Shown here one piece after another: positions 1-6,724 of a stretch of 8,721 bases of DNA. The stretch covers positions 1-8,721 of the forward strand of contig DKGO01000039.1 in the NCBI GenBank assembly GCA_002453315.1. Reading direction: 5' to 3'. The notes beneath the pieces are model-generated. The model searched no databases, was not told the DNA's origin, and was given only the letters and a program-made list of their open reading frames with translations. The position numbers and the translations under genes were made by a program. Source of the DNA: Caryophanales bacterium UBA6768. Its GTDB lineage: Bacteria; Bacillota; Bacilli; Bacillales_D; Amphibacillaceae. Within the stretch, counting starts at the first letter, position 1, and each line of letters opens with the position of its first letter.

Positions 1-48
1 AAATTATACATAGTTTTAATAGCCCCATGATAATTAGTTTGTTCATTT

Positions 49-897
49 TTAAAAAGCCCCCATCATCTTACTATTTAAGTATATATCATCAACATCTTCA
101 GAGCCATACAAGAACCACACATCTTTTGGGGTACTCTTCCAATTATCTCTTACAATTACCGATCTATACCATTTGAATTTGAAAGTAGCATAGTATTCTT
201 CATAACCGACAAGCGTTATATTATGTCCACCAGTTTGTGTTATCCATCCATTCGTACTCATCATACTAGGGTTTCCATTTTTAATTAATGTTTTCATTTT
301 ACTGAAACTTAGGGATGTATCTCTAGAGATAGTAAATGAATTTGCATATCCACGTTCTTTTATATATTTTTGTAATCCAGGAACTATTTTAGAACGAGAT
401 ACCCCACTACTATTTGTATGCCCCATAATTGTGCCTATTCTATTAGCTACACTTTTCCAATTATTATTTGACGACATATTTGAAAAACCATTTTTATCCC
501 AGTACATCCGCCTGACAAGCTGCTCATCATAGGTTTCTAGTTCACATGTTTGCTCTTTTAATAATGCTGATATTTGTTCTAATCGTTCCCTCCCATTATT
601 CTGTACTGCAATCTCTAGTTGAAGTTGTTGTTTTTCTTCTCTTCGTTTGTAAATATTATCGACAACATCATTATAATCTTTATTTGAATTGGCTAGACCG
701 ATTAAAGAATGCTGCAACACTTCCAGTTCTTTTTCAACTTTCACCAATTTATCATGTAAATGATTGGATAATATTTGGACAATATTTTGTTCTAATACTT
801 TGAGAAAATTGTTTCGGTTTTTAAACAGTTCATTTATTGCTTGAATAACAGCTTGCTTTAAGTCCTCTTCTCTGATGGTTCGTGCATCGCAAAACAC
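49..897 (-). pseudogene. Fusion reading frame: serine recombinase coiled-coil tail joined to a C39-like peptidase C-terminal fragment
   Basis: This 282-codon frame opens at a GTG inside a larger recombinase frame and is a hybrid. Residues 1-130 are the end of the recombinase zinc ribbon (FCDARTIREEDL) plus the long charged coiled coil (about 35-128) typical of large serine recombinases, ending at YDEQLVRR. There the recombinase homology stops. From residue 131 (about position 507) the sequence (YWDKNGFSN onward) resembles a C39-like papain-fold peptidase: it keeps the likely catalytic His225 in GGHNITLVGY and Asn252 in VRDNW. The catalytic Cys, expected just before the YWDKNG helix, is missing, as is any signal peptide, so no peptidase activity is expected. 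The GTG has no clear ribosome site and this is probably not an independent gene. The C39 assignment rests on recalled family motifs. Confidence 0.7.
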
Positions 898-1599
898 CCC
901 AGTATTCTCTAGCCTACTGACGCATCGCCAATCAATTGATTTCTTGCCTCGGTTATTCCAATGGACTCTTCTAAATATCTCCCCACAGTTTTCGCAAAAG
1001 ACAATTTGAGCTAAACTGTGATTACTGCTGTAATTTCTCCTTTATCCATTTTTACTAATGTGAGCAATTTTTCGTTTCTTCAATTCCTCTTGTACTAACA
1101 TGAAGAGATGTTTTGGTATAATAGCTTCGTGATTATTTTCTACATAATATTGCGGGACAACTCCATCGTTGTTCACTCGTTTTTTCGATAAAAAATCAAC
1201 GGTATAGGTTTTTTGAAGAAGTTCATCTCCCATATACTTTTCATTCGTTAGAATTTTATGAAGTGAACCACTATACCATTTCTTTCTTCCCGCTCCTGTT
1301 AAAATGCCATCTGCATCAAGTCCTTTTGAAATTTTGTTTAGGCTAGAACCTTCCAAGTTTTCTCGGTAAATACGTTTGATGATTTCTGCTTCTTCTTGAA
1401 CAATTACTAAACGTTTATTTTCGTCTTTCATGTAACCAAGAAATCGATTATGGTTTACTTGCACTTCACCTTGTTGATATCGATATTGAATCCCGAGTTT
1501 AACGTTTTGACTAAGTGACTGACTTTCTTGTTGGGCAAGCGATGCCATAATAGTAAGCACCACCTCCCCTTACGCATCCATCGAATTAATATTTTCTTT
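508..1599 (-). pseudogene. Large serine recombinase, internal remnant with two nonsense codons
   Basis: One continuous frame, interrupted only by TAA at 1570-1572 and TAA at 1042-1044, reads as the middle of a large serine recombinase (site-specific integrase/invertase type). In order it shows the end of the resolvase domain and long helix (KENINSMDA, stop, [18 protein letters not shown]), the recombinase domain (about 1480-1070, with [20 protein letters not shown] and a [11 protein letters not shown] block), a zinc ribbon with Cys codons at 994-996, 985-987, 922-924 and 889-891 (CxxC...Cx10C), then a coiled coil to about 508. The N-terminal catalytic domain, including the nucleophilic Ser, is gone, as are the last residues after EQLVRR. 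The protein cannot be active. A frame from a GTG at 1561-1563 (173 aa) is open downstream of the first stop, with a GGGGAGG-like purine stretch just before it, but could only give a non-catalytic fragment. Confidence 0.85.
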
Positions 1600-1865
1600 A
1601 TTTCCTGATAATCGTATAAATCAATTCTTAATATCCAGTCTTTCTTTGGTAAAACATTAAATATTTTTGATGCCCGTTCAACAGCTTTATTCACATAGTC
1701 AGGATTAGGAAACAATTTTCTCGAAATACCTTTTTTAATATTCTCATCATCATCTTCTCCACCAATCTCAAAACGAATGCCTATGGGTGCTTCATAAAAG
1801 ACAGAAGATTCAACGGTTTTCATACCTATATCTACTGCTTTTTGAAATAAATTAATCAGGTTCAT
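1455..1865 (-). pseudogene. DUF3885-like gene, 5' fragment running out of frame into the recombinase remnant
   Basis: The start is convincing: ATG at 1863-1865 with AGAGG 7 nt upstream. Residues 1 to about 90 (with YEAPIGIRFEIGGEDDDEN, then YVNKAVERASKIF and DWILRIDLYDYQE) match my recollection of DUF3885, a family of unknown function common in Bacillaceae. The real protein should be longer. After LYDYQEIKK (about position 1600) the remaining 40 or so residues are only the recombinase DNA read in another frame, ending at 1455. The gene has lost its 3' end at the junction. The tail is rich in Trp, Arg and Lys with no recognisable domain, as expected for an accidental frame. It lies about 95 bp downstream of the rhuM-like gene, same strand. 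The family call is moderate; the truncation by fusion is well supported by the two frames crossing at the join. Confidence 0.6.
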
Positions 1866-1898
1866 TTGAATACCTCTTATTTATAGAATATTAGTTTA

Positions 1899-1913
1899 TA
1901 TAACATTGTTATA
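1899..1913. repeat. 15-bp palindrome in the gap before the DUF3885 fragment
   Basis: TATAACATTGTTATA is a perfect 7+1+7 palindrome in the roughly 95-bp gap between the rhuM-like gene and the DUF3885 fragment, 34 bp upstream of that start. It could be an operator or a short hairpin. On the minus strand it contains TATAAC, a passable -10, but I see no matching -35. Confidence 0.35.
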
Positions 1914-1959
1914 CAGGATGTCCTTCAGTAATTCCCCAATCATTTTATGCTAACAATTT

Positions 1960-2961
1960 TTACCTTTTAGGGAATTTCATTTTCTTTATTTCATGATCAA
2001 AGTCAGAAACTATCATTTGGTGTTTATTAAATTCTTTATACACATCAATAGCCTTTGCTTTTGCAGCTGTTTGTGTAATTTTTCCATGTCCTTCTAAAAC
2101 CTCATACCGATTGAATTTTAGAAATTCATCTATACTTATCGCAAAATCTTTCATTCCAAGTAATCTTTCATCTTCTAATAATCTTTCGACATAATCAAAG
2201 TATGAGGAGACATTCCGTTCTAAACTGCGAATTTCTTTTTCAGATAAATAATTCTTTGCAACAGTAACGTCCGATTGCAAGATACGACCATCAGGAGCAT
2301 TTTTCCATGTACTTAATCCCATATATTCCTTATCCTTATCTGCTGAATTATATACAATTTCAGCAGCCGTTTTTCCAGTGATGGCATAATGAAACTTATT
2401 TTGTACAGTTGCGTAAAATCTTTTAGTAACATCTGAGTTTTTATCATAATCATAAGATATTTCCGCAAATAGGTCTGATAACTGTTGCCATATTCTTCTT
2501 TCACTAGCACGAATCGAACGAACAGTTTCAATTAATTCACGAAAATAGTCTTTTCCAAAAGCATTTTCTCCTTGCTTCATACGTTCAACATCAATTTTAA
2601 AGCCTTTTTGGATATACTCCTTCAAGACATCTGTTGCCCAAATACGAAACTTTGTCGCTTTTTTTGAGTTAACCCGGTAACCAATAGAAATTATTGCATC
2701 TAAATTATAATATTTCACAGATTTTGTTTGTGTTTTTCCTTCTATTGCACCATGTTGAGTGGTTGTTTCCATTTTGGAAACAACCACTTCTTTAATCAAT
2801 TCTCCTGTTTGAAATATATTACTTAAATGTTTACTAATAGCTGGAACTCCAACATCAAATAACTTTGAAATTGATTTTTGCGTTGCCCAAATTGTTTCGT
2901 CACGTACAATAACCTCAACTTCTTCTCCAAAGTCATAAACTAAAAACTGTATATCTCTCAT
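1960..2961 (-). CDS. RhuM-family protein, candidate toxin partner of the adjacent Phd/YefM antitoxin
   Basis: A 333-aa cytoplasmic protein with no signal or membrane segment, starting at ATG 2959-2961 with AAGGAG 6 nt upstream. It matches the RhuM family (named for a Salmonella pathogenicity-island gene), whose biochemical role is not established. Visible blocks are an N-terminal helix-turn-helix-like stretch (about 23-55, TIWATQKSISKLF then AISKHLSNIF), the conserved block 64-119 (METTTQHGAIEGKTQ, YYNLDAIISIGYRVNS, FRIWATDVL) shared with phage Bro-N/antirepressor-like DNA-binding proteins, and a C-terminal RhuM core (about 150-285: ASERRIWQQL, FHYAITGKTAAEIV, LSTWKNAPDGRI). The length is about that of a full family member and no frame damage is seen. 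It lies 43 bp after a Phd/YefM antitoxin gene, where a toxin would normally sit. Related RhuM domains occur fused to Fic/Doc, whose antitoxin is Phd. The toxin role is inference. Confidence 0.88.
   Translation of the reverse strand: MRDIQFLVYDFGEEVEVIVRDETIWATQKSISKLFDVGVPAISKHLSNIFQTGELIKEVVVSKMETTTQHGAIEGKTQTKSVKYYNLDAIISIGYRVNSKKATKFRIWATDVLKEYIQKGFKIDVERMKQGENAFGKDYFRELIETVRSIRASERRIWQQLSDLFAEISYDYDKNSDVTKRFYATVQNKFHYAITGKTAAEIVYNSADKDKEYMGLSTWKNAPDGRILQSDVTVAKNYLSEKEIRSLERNVSSYFDYVERLLEDERLLGMKDFAISIDEFLKFNRYEVLEGHGKITQTAAKAKAIDVYKEFNKHQMIVSDFDHEIKKMKFPKR
2758..2788. repeat. Perfect 13-bp hairpin inside the rhuM-like coding sequence
   Basis: AGTGGTTGTTTCC (2758-2770) and GGAAACAACCACT (2776-2788) are perfect reverse complements separated by ATTTT. 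They encode the residues VVVSKMETTT, just before the conserved QHGAIEGKTQ block. The stem would be stable in the mRNA, about 175 nt after the start codon. There is no T-tract on the minus-strand side, so it is not an ordinary terminator. It may be accidental, since the protein block is conserved. Confidence 0.6.
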
Positions 2962-3004
2962 GATATTCTCCTTGTCTATTTTATATTTTCCTTATTTATA
3001 GAGA

Positions 3005-3271
3005 TTATTTTTCTCCGTACCTATTTTTAAGTTTTTCAAAAACCATTTCAGCATCCAAAAGTTCCTCTTTGTTATTAAGCTCCATTTCTGCTTCTGCTAA
3101 CTTTTCATACAGATCTGCTTTCGCTAACTTTTCTTTATACGTTTCCATACTCATGACAACTAAATGCCCATAACCGTTTTTCGTAATATATACAGGCTCA
3201 TTCTGTTCATGACATAACTTAGAAATTTCATTTGTATTTCTTAAGTCTTTAATCGGTCTTATTTCTGGCAT
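3005..3271 (-). CDS. Type II antitoxin, Phd/YefM family
   Basis: An 88-aa protein with the classic Phd/YefM N-terminal fold: residues 1-50 (PEIRPIKDLRNTNEISKLC, EPVYITKNGYGHLVVMS, METYKEKL) correspond to the beta-alpha DNA-binding dimer, including the ITKNGYGHLVV strand pair. Residues 50-88 are highly charged helix (LAEAEMELNNKEELLDAEMVF), the part that normally becomes ordered on binding and neutralising the toxin. The start is ATG 3269-3271, preceded by a GGGGGGA ribosome site about 5-6 nt upstream. Antitoxins of this family also bind their own promoter, and matching palindromes lie just upstream. The usual RelE/ParE/Doc/YoeB-type toxin gene is absent; the next gene is rhuM-like. Family assignment is confident; function with RhuM is inferred from position. 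Confidence 0.9.
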   Translation of the reverse strand: MPEIRPIKDLRNTNEISKLCHEQNEPVYITKNGYGHLVVMSMETYKEKLAKADLYEKLAEAEMELNNKEELLDAEMVFEKLKNRYGEK

Positions 3272-3288
3272 ATGAATCCCCCCGTACA

Positions 3289-3323
3289 GTATAATTATGT
3301 CTTTATTATAACATAATTATGTT
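3289..3323. promoter_or_regulatory. Candidate tandem operator for the Phd/YefM antitoxin
   Basis: Site 1 (3310-3323) is the perfect 14-bp palindrome AACATAATTATGTT. Site 2 (3289-3300, GTATAATTATGT) matches its 12-bp core at 10 of 12 positions. They are spaced 22 bp start to start, about two helical turns, so they face the same side of the DNA. The -10 box lies between them. Antitoxins of the Phd family bind paired palindromes to repress their own operon, so occupancy here would block RNA polymerase. Confidence 0.55.
3305..3313 (-). promoter_or_regulatory. Extended -10 promoter of the antitoxin-rhuM operon
   Basis: Read on the minus strand this is TGTTATAAT: a perfect TATAAT preceded by the TGn extension. 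No good -35 is visible at 16-18 bp, which fits an extended -10 promoter. The start of transcription would be near 3298, about 27 nt before the antitoxin ATG, inside operator site 2. Confidence 0.55.
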
Positions 3324-3455
3324 TAATTCATGTATGTATTCTAATAATAAACTCTTTAATTTAAATTAATATCTATTCTATCTACACACTCATCAGATAT
3401 TGCTTCTGTCAACTCAACATATTCTTATTTTGTAGTATGATGATTTGTTCCCACA

Positions 3456-3498
3456 AACCAAAAAACATCTATTTCGTCGAGTTGACAAAATAGATGTT
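3456..3498 (-). terminator. Probable intrinsic terminator
   Basis: On the minus strand an 11-bp perfect stem (AACATCTATTT at 3488-3498 with AAATAGATGTT at 3464-3474), with a 13-nt loop, is followed by TTTT then GGTTTG. It is the first terminator-like structure after the yxdLM-yxeA-like operon, 169 bp past the yxeA-like stop, and only 28 bp after the putative rlmD-like remnant, which may be its original partner. The stem is AT-rich and the T-tract short, so termination may be incomplete. Confidence 0.55.
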
Positions 3499-3526
3499 CT
3501 TTCTTAAATCGTTGTTATATCAATGT

Positions 3527-3660
3527 TTATTCCCTAGACATCAATGCTACCACCTCAACATGGGACGAGTTGATACAATTGATGTTTTTACGATTTTTAG
3601 TGAAATGGTCGTATGTGGAAACATATCCACCATTTGTACCATTTACGAAGACTATTAACT
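3527..3660 (-). pseudogene. Possible decayed C-terminal remnant of an RlmD-like 23S rRNA methyltransferase
   Basis: A minus-strand frame, open for about 45 codons with no start or ribosome site, begins KPKLIVFVN and ends SSHVEVVALMSRE at TAA 3527-3529. In RlmD/RumA-type 23S rRNA (uracil-5-)-methyltransferases the last 50 or so residues run from KPKxIVYVSCNP to a terminal HVExVVLMSR. Both ends match that pattern at about the right spacing, but the catalytic SCNP motif and the QPVDMFP block between them are not recognisable. If real it is an inactive scrap of a gene otherwise absent from the window. The match is short and from memory, so chance resemblance is possible. Confidence 0.3.
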
Positions 3661-3666
3661 TGGGTT

Positions 3667-3981
3667 TTATGGCATTTCAATCTCATTTATAAATTTATAT
3701 TCTTGTGTGTATGCACCTTTGGCGAGTACTTTCAAGAGTGTACCTTCCTCAAGTCTAGTACTGGTCGTAAATACCACTTGTTTAGTCTCTCCTTTTTCAG
3801 TGACACCCTCCTCCTTATATTTATATCTTCCGTTATCATCTGCAGGTTCATTTTGAATCTCAATATAGACATATTCTTGTTCAAGCAATGGATTAAAACG
3901 ATCGAATGGCTCGCGAAAGAAGAAATATAGGCTTCCAAAAACAACGACTACAACAATACAGGATATTAAGAACTTTTTCAT
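3667..3981 (-). CDS. yxeA: YxeA family (DUF1093) small secreted or membrane-anchored protein
   Basis: A 104-aa protein: residues 1-22 are a positively charged start and strongly hydrophobic helix (KKFLISCIVVVVVFGSLYFFF) acting as signal or membrane anchor. Residues 36-95 carry the YxeA/DUF1093 pattern (YVYIEIQN, NGRYKYKEEGVTEKGETKQVVFTT, RLEEGTLLKVLAKG), predicted as a small beta-rich extracytoplasmic domain. Its role is not known. The start is ATG 3979-3981 with AAGGAAG upstream, 15 bp after the permease stop, so it is the last gene of the transporter operon. B. subtilis yxeA has the same position after yxdLM, which supports the symbol. Here the C-terminus is slightly shorter than I recall for the family. 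Confidence 0.82.
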   Translation of the reverse strand: MKKFLISCIVVVVVFGSLYFFFREPFDRFNPLLEQEYVYIEIQNEPADDNGRYKYKEEGVTEKGETKQVVFTTSTRLEEGTLLKVLAKGAYTQEYKFINEIEMP

Positions 3982-3996
3982 AACTTTTCTTCCTTT

Positions 3997-5919
3997 CTAT
4001 AGAGCATTTGTGACAATGCTTTTATAATATTGAATGGTAAACACGGCAAACATCAGATAGATGACAATATATGCTGCCATACTAATAATGATTGGGATGA
4101 TCATGCTTGCAGCCATGAGAACAGAACCTACGTTAAGAGCAAAAGCAGCATGAATTAACCCAATTCCCAGAGGAATTAAATAAACAAAGAGCTGTTTACG
4201 AATGATCCCTTTCATAATATCATTTACTCGAAATCCTAGTTGCCTTAGGGTTCGATAATGGTTCTTTTCTTGTTCAGCCTCTGTCATTTGTTTAAAGTAC
4301 AAAATACTTCCTGTTGAAAGGATAAATACAAAGCCTAAAATACCGGCGATGAAAATAAGTATACCAAAGGTTTGACGGGATCCCTCGTATGTGGAATAAA
4401 AGTCAGTGATATATAGGTCACTATCCACATTCCTTAGAAAGATGTTAGAAGCCATATCTGATTTCTCAGTATCTAGTAAGTGAAACACATCAAATATCAA
4501 CAGTTCTTTGTGCTCGTCCTCTAGGATGCTTTCCCTCATTTTCTCGAAGGTTTCATTAGAAACAAGTAATTGTTCGCCATAGAATCTGTAATTCATCACA
4601 TTTTCAAGCCTAAACTTGGAGACTGTTAGTGAATTTGCTTGATGTTTTGATGCAAACTGCACTTTTTTTGGAAATGAGGTATCCATTCCCTCTATAATGG
4701 CTCGTGTATTATAGTAGATTGCTTCACCATCTTGGGGAATCTGAACATCTAATCCAGCCTGGTCCATTTGCTCTGCTGAAAAAAGCATAAACCTTCTATG
4801 GCGATTATCTACACTTGAATCCTGCTCTACCCATGTGCCATTAAATCGCATGGCTTCTAGTTGATAATGTTCGAATCCAATTTGCTCCTCCTCTAACCTA
4901 CTTGATATAATAGCGGCTTCCTCCTGCATATTTTCCACTGCAAAGTCAAAAGGCATAGCCAATCTCACATCTTTTTCCGTTGAATAGTATAAGGAATATG
5001 AAAGTGAAATCATCGTAATGGTTGCAGCAGACAATACAGTGATTAAGGTTAAGGAATTGGCGTGACCTTTCATTCTGTGCATTAATGGGGCAACCGACAG
5101 GCTATTATACAAGCCCAGATTCCCATTTTTCTTTTTTCGAAAAACATTTAATATCCAGCTTATTGTCGTATGGAAGACTAAATAGGTTCCCAGTATGGTA
5201 CTAGCTAGGACTACTAACATAAGAAACATCAGCAAATCTGCATGCTCTACAATCAAGGTAGACACATAATAGCCAAACCCTATTAAACTTAATCCTGCTA
5301 TCCCTAAAATGCTTGAAAGGATAGTTGGACGCTTGACAAAGTAATCATTTTGATTATTTGCTTTAAACAATTGTATTAGTGTTCTGCGATAAACCGTCAA
5401 TATAATTTGTAATGATGTGACAGCAATTAAGCAAGTAAAAACTGCAATTGTTTGGATGACTGCTTGGCTGGATAAGGTTAAGCCAGCCATAGCTTCAAGA
5501 CCTATCAGGTTCATAAAAAGTAAAAGAAAGAGTCGCGAGAGCAAAGCTCCAACGATCATTCCAATAAGTAAAGCTCCTAAACCAAGAATAGTGTGTTCCA
5601 AGATTAATACCCGAGCTACCCAAGCCTTAGACAAGCCAATTAACTGATACAATCCAATTTCTTGACTACGCCTTCTAATAAAGATGCTCGTAGCGTACAT
5701 CGTAAAAACAATGGTAATGAAAATAAGTAATAATCCAGCCACTTGAAAGGCCGTAGAGAAGAGGGTACTATCATTGGCCATATTCATAATAGTTCGGTCA
5801 TTCTGCAGGGTAGCAAAGATAAAATACAAACTTATACTGAAAATCATCGAGAAAAAATAGAGATAATACATTTTGATGTTCTTTCGCATGCTGCGAGTCA
5901 CTAATTTCTTTATAGTCAT
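3997..5919 (-). CDS. yxdM: Bce-type ABC transporter permease (YxdM/BceB-like, FtsX family)
   Basis: A 640-aa integral membrane protein. I place ten hydrophobic segments at about residues 18-36, 57-80, 106-134, 154-176, 200-220, 228-250, 286-311, 517-540, 574-595 and 601-628, with a roughly 200-residue extracellular domain (312-516) between the seventh and eighth. That topology is the hallmark of BceB-type permeases, which protect cells from cell-wall-targeting peptides and pass the signal to a partner histidine kinase. FtsX-like cytosolic motifs are visible (RRRSQEIGLYQLIGLSKAW at 82-100; NHYRTLRQLGF at 553-563). The ATG at 5917-5919 is only 2 nt past the ATPase stop, and its GGAGGGGG ribosome site lies within the last ATPase codons, indicating translational coupling. 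The YxdM symbol rests on gene order and the yxeA gene behind it; peptide specificity cannot be read from the sequence. Confidence 0.92.
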   Translation of the reverse strand: MTIKKLVTRSMRKNIKMYYLYFFSMIFSISLYFIFATLQNDRTIMNMANDSTLFSTAFQVAGLLLIFITIVFTMYATSIFIRRRSQEIGLYQLIGLSKAWVARVLILEHTILGLGALLIGMIVGALLSRLFLLLFMNLIGLEAMAGLTLSSQAVIQTIAVFTCLIAVTSLQIILTVYRRTLIQLFKANNQNDYFVKRPTILSSILGIAGLSLIGFGYYVSTLIVEHADLLMFLMLVVLASTILGTYLVFHTTISWILNVFRKKKNGNLGLYNSLSVAPLMHRMKGHANSLTLITVLSAATITMISLSYSLYYSTEKDVRLAMPFDFAVENMQEEAAIISSRLEEEQIGFEHYQLEAMRFNGTWVEQDSSVDNRHRRFMLFSAEQMDQAGLDVQIPQDGEAIYYNTRAIIEGMDTSFPKKVQFASKHQANSLTVSKFRLENVMNYRFYGEQLLVSNETFEKMRESILEDEHKELLIFDVFHLLDTEKSDMASNIFLRNVDSDLYITDFYSTYEGSRQTFGILIFIAGILGFVFILSTGSILYFKQMTEAEQEKNHYRTLRQLGFRVNDIMKGIIRKQLFVYLIPLGIGLIHAAFALNVGSVLMAASMIIPIIISMAAYIVIYLMFAVFTIQYYKSIVTNAL

Positions 5920-5921
5920 TT

Positions 5922-6695
5922 CTAGCTACCCCCTCCAAGAACAGCTTGCATATCGAGAATATCCTTAAAGAAGTATTCTCTCGTTTTCTCTCCCTGATAC
6001 AATTCAGAAAAAACTCTTCCATCCTTTAGAAAGATTACCCGATTACAATAGCTCGATGCCAACGGGTCATGAGTAACCATAACTATAGTGACTTGGCGTT
6101 TTTTATTAATCTCACATAACTTTTCTAATAAATTAGAAGCTGCTTTTGAGTCAAGGGCTCCAGTAGGTTCATCAGCAAAAACAATTGCAGGTGAGTGAAT
6201 TAACGCTCGCGCTGCAGAAGTTCGTTGCTTTTCACCTCCTGAAATTTCGAAAGGGTATTTATTGGCCAACTGCTTGATTCCTAACATCCCCGAAATTGCA
6301 TTAAACTCTTTTTCGGCCTCATCTTTACTTATTTTTGTTAGAGAAACAGGTAACAATATGTTTTCTTTTACCGTTAATGTATCAAGCAAATTGTAATCCT
6401 GAAAAATAAAGCCTAGATGCTTTCGCCTAATATTTGATAGTTGGGTATCTTTCATTTTTGAAATCTCTTGATCATTTATAAAAATATTTCCTCCTGTGGC
6501 ACGATCAATTGTGGCTAAGGTGTTGAGTAGTGTTGTCTTACCAGAACCCGAAGGACCCATGACACCAACAAACTCACCTTCTATAACACGAAGATTTATT
6601 CCTTTTAAGACCTCTTGAGCATTTCCCTTTGTGCCATAAGATTTACGTACATCCTCAGCTAGTAAAACGGTCTGCAATGTATTTTGCTTTTTCAT
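5922..6695 (-). CDS. yxdL: Bce-type ABC transporter ATP-binding protein (YxdL/BceA-like)
   Basis: The cytoplasmic ATPase of the peptide-detoxification transporter. Numbering from the upstream GTG at 6704, it has Walker [10 protein letters not shown] (50-58), Q-loop Gln102 in FIFQDYN, signature ISGGEKQR (154-161), Walker B IVFADEP with catalytic Glu179, D-loop GALDS (182-186) and switch His212, all intact. The MacB/LolD-like sequence is typical of Bce systems. Start choice: the frame is open to GTG 6702-6704, but the only ribosome site, GGAG at 6704-6707, overlaps that GTG. It sits 5 nt before ATG 6696-6698 and 8 nt before ATG 6693-6695. I chose the latter; the first ATG is nearly as good. It is the first gene of the transporter transcription unit, with its own promoter and regulator box upstream. 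Confidence 0.92.
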   Translation of the reverse strand: MKKQNTLQTVLLAEDVRKSYGTKGNAQEVLKGINLRVIEGEFVGVMGPSGSGKTTLLNTLATIDRATGGNIFINDQEISKMKDTQLSNIRRKHLGFIFQDYNLLDTLTVKENILLPVSLTKISKDEAEKEFNAISGMLGIKQLANKYPFEISGGEKQRTSAARALIHSPAIVFADEPTGALDSKAASNLLEKLCEINKKRQVTIVMVTHDPLASSYCNRVIFLKDGRVFSELYQGEKTREYFFKDILDMQAVLGGGS

Positions 6696-6724
6696 CATAT
6701 CCACTCCAATAAAGTTATATGTAT

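Larger units (their letters stand above)
3272..3666. other. 395-bp intergenic stretch between the antitoxin gene and the yxeA-like gene
   Basis: No intact gene is seen on either strand. From low to high coordinates it contains the antitoxin operator and promoter (3289-3323), AT-rich sequence with no recognised feature (about 3324-3455), a hairpin terminator on the minus strand (3456-3498) and a possible decayed gene end (3527-3660). An 8-bp inverted repeat, GTCAACTC at 3408-3415 with GAGTTGAC at 3479-3486, links the AT-rich part with the terminator loop. Confidence 0.6.

Noticed and set aside
1..48. Repeated AGCCCC motifs near the left end as a possible terminator
   Set aside because: The two copies are direct, not inverted, so they cannot pair with each other; no hairpin is visible after the peptidase fragment.
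546..803. Open plus-strand frame of 85 codons
   Set aside because: It is antisense to the recombinase coiled coil, has no ribosome site, and its hydrophobic composition is what the reverse complement of a Glu/Lys/Gln-rich coil gives.
3408..3486. 8-bp inverted repeat GTCAACTC / GAGTTGAC as possible insertion-sequence ends
   Set aside because: The repeats are short, no flanking target duplication or transposase is seen, and one arm lies in the loop of a likely terminator.
3558..3660. Short plus-strand frame starting ATGGGACGAG (about 32 codons)
   Set aside because: No ribosome site and antisense to the rlmD-like remnant; nothing recognisable in it.
3613..3930. Open plus-strand frame of 105 codons
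   Set aside because: Antisense to the yxeA-like gene, no recognisable domain or ribosome site; the minus-strand gene is better supported by family motif and operon position.
3958..3981. Lipobox-like LISC at residues 5-8 of the YxeA-like protein
   Set aside because: The hydrophobic core lies after the Cys rather than before it, so this is not a lipoprotein signal; a simple membrane anchor or signal peptide fits better.
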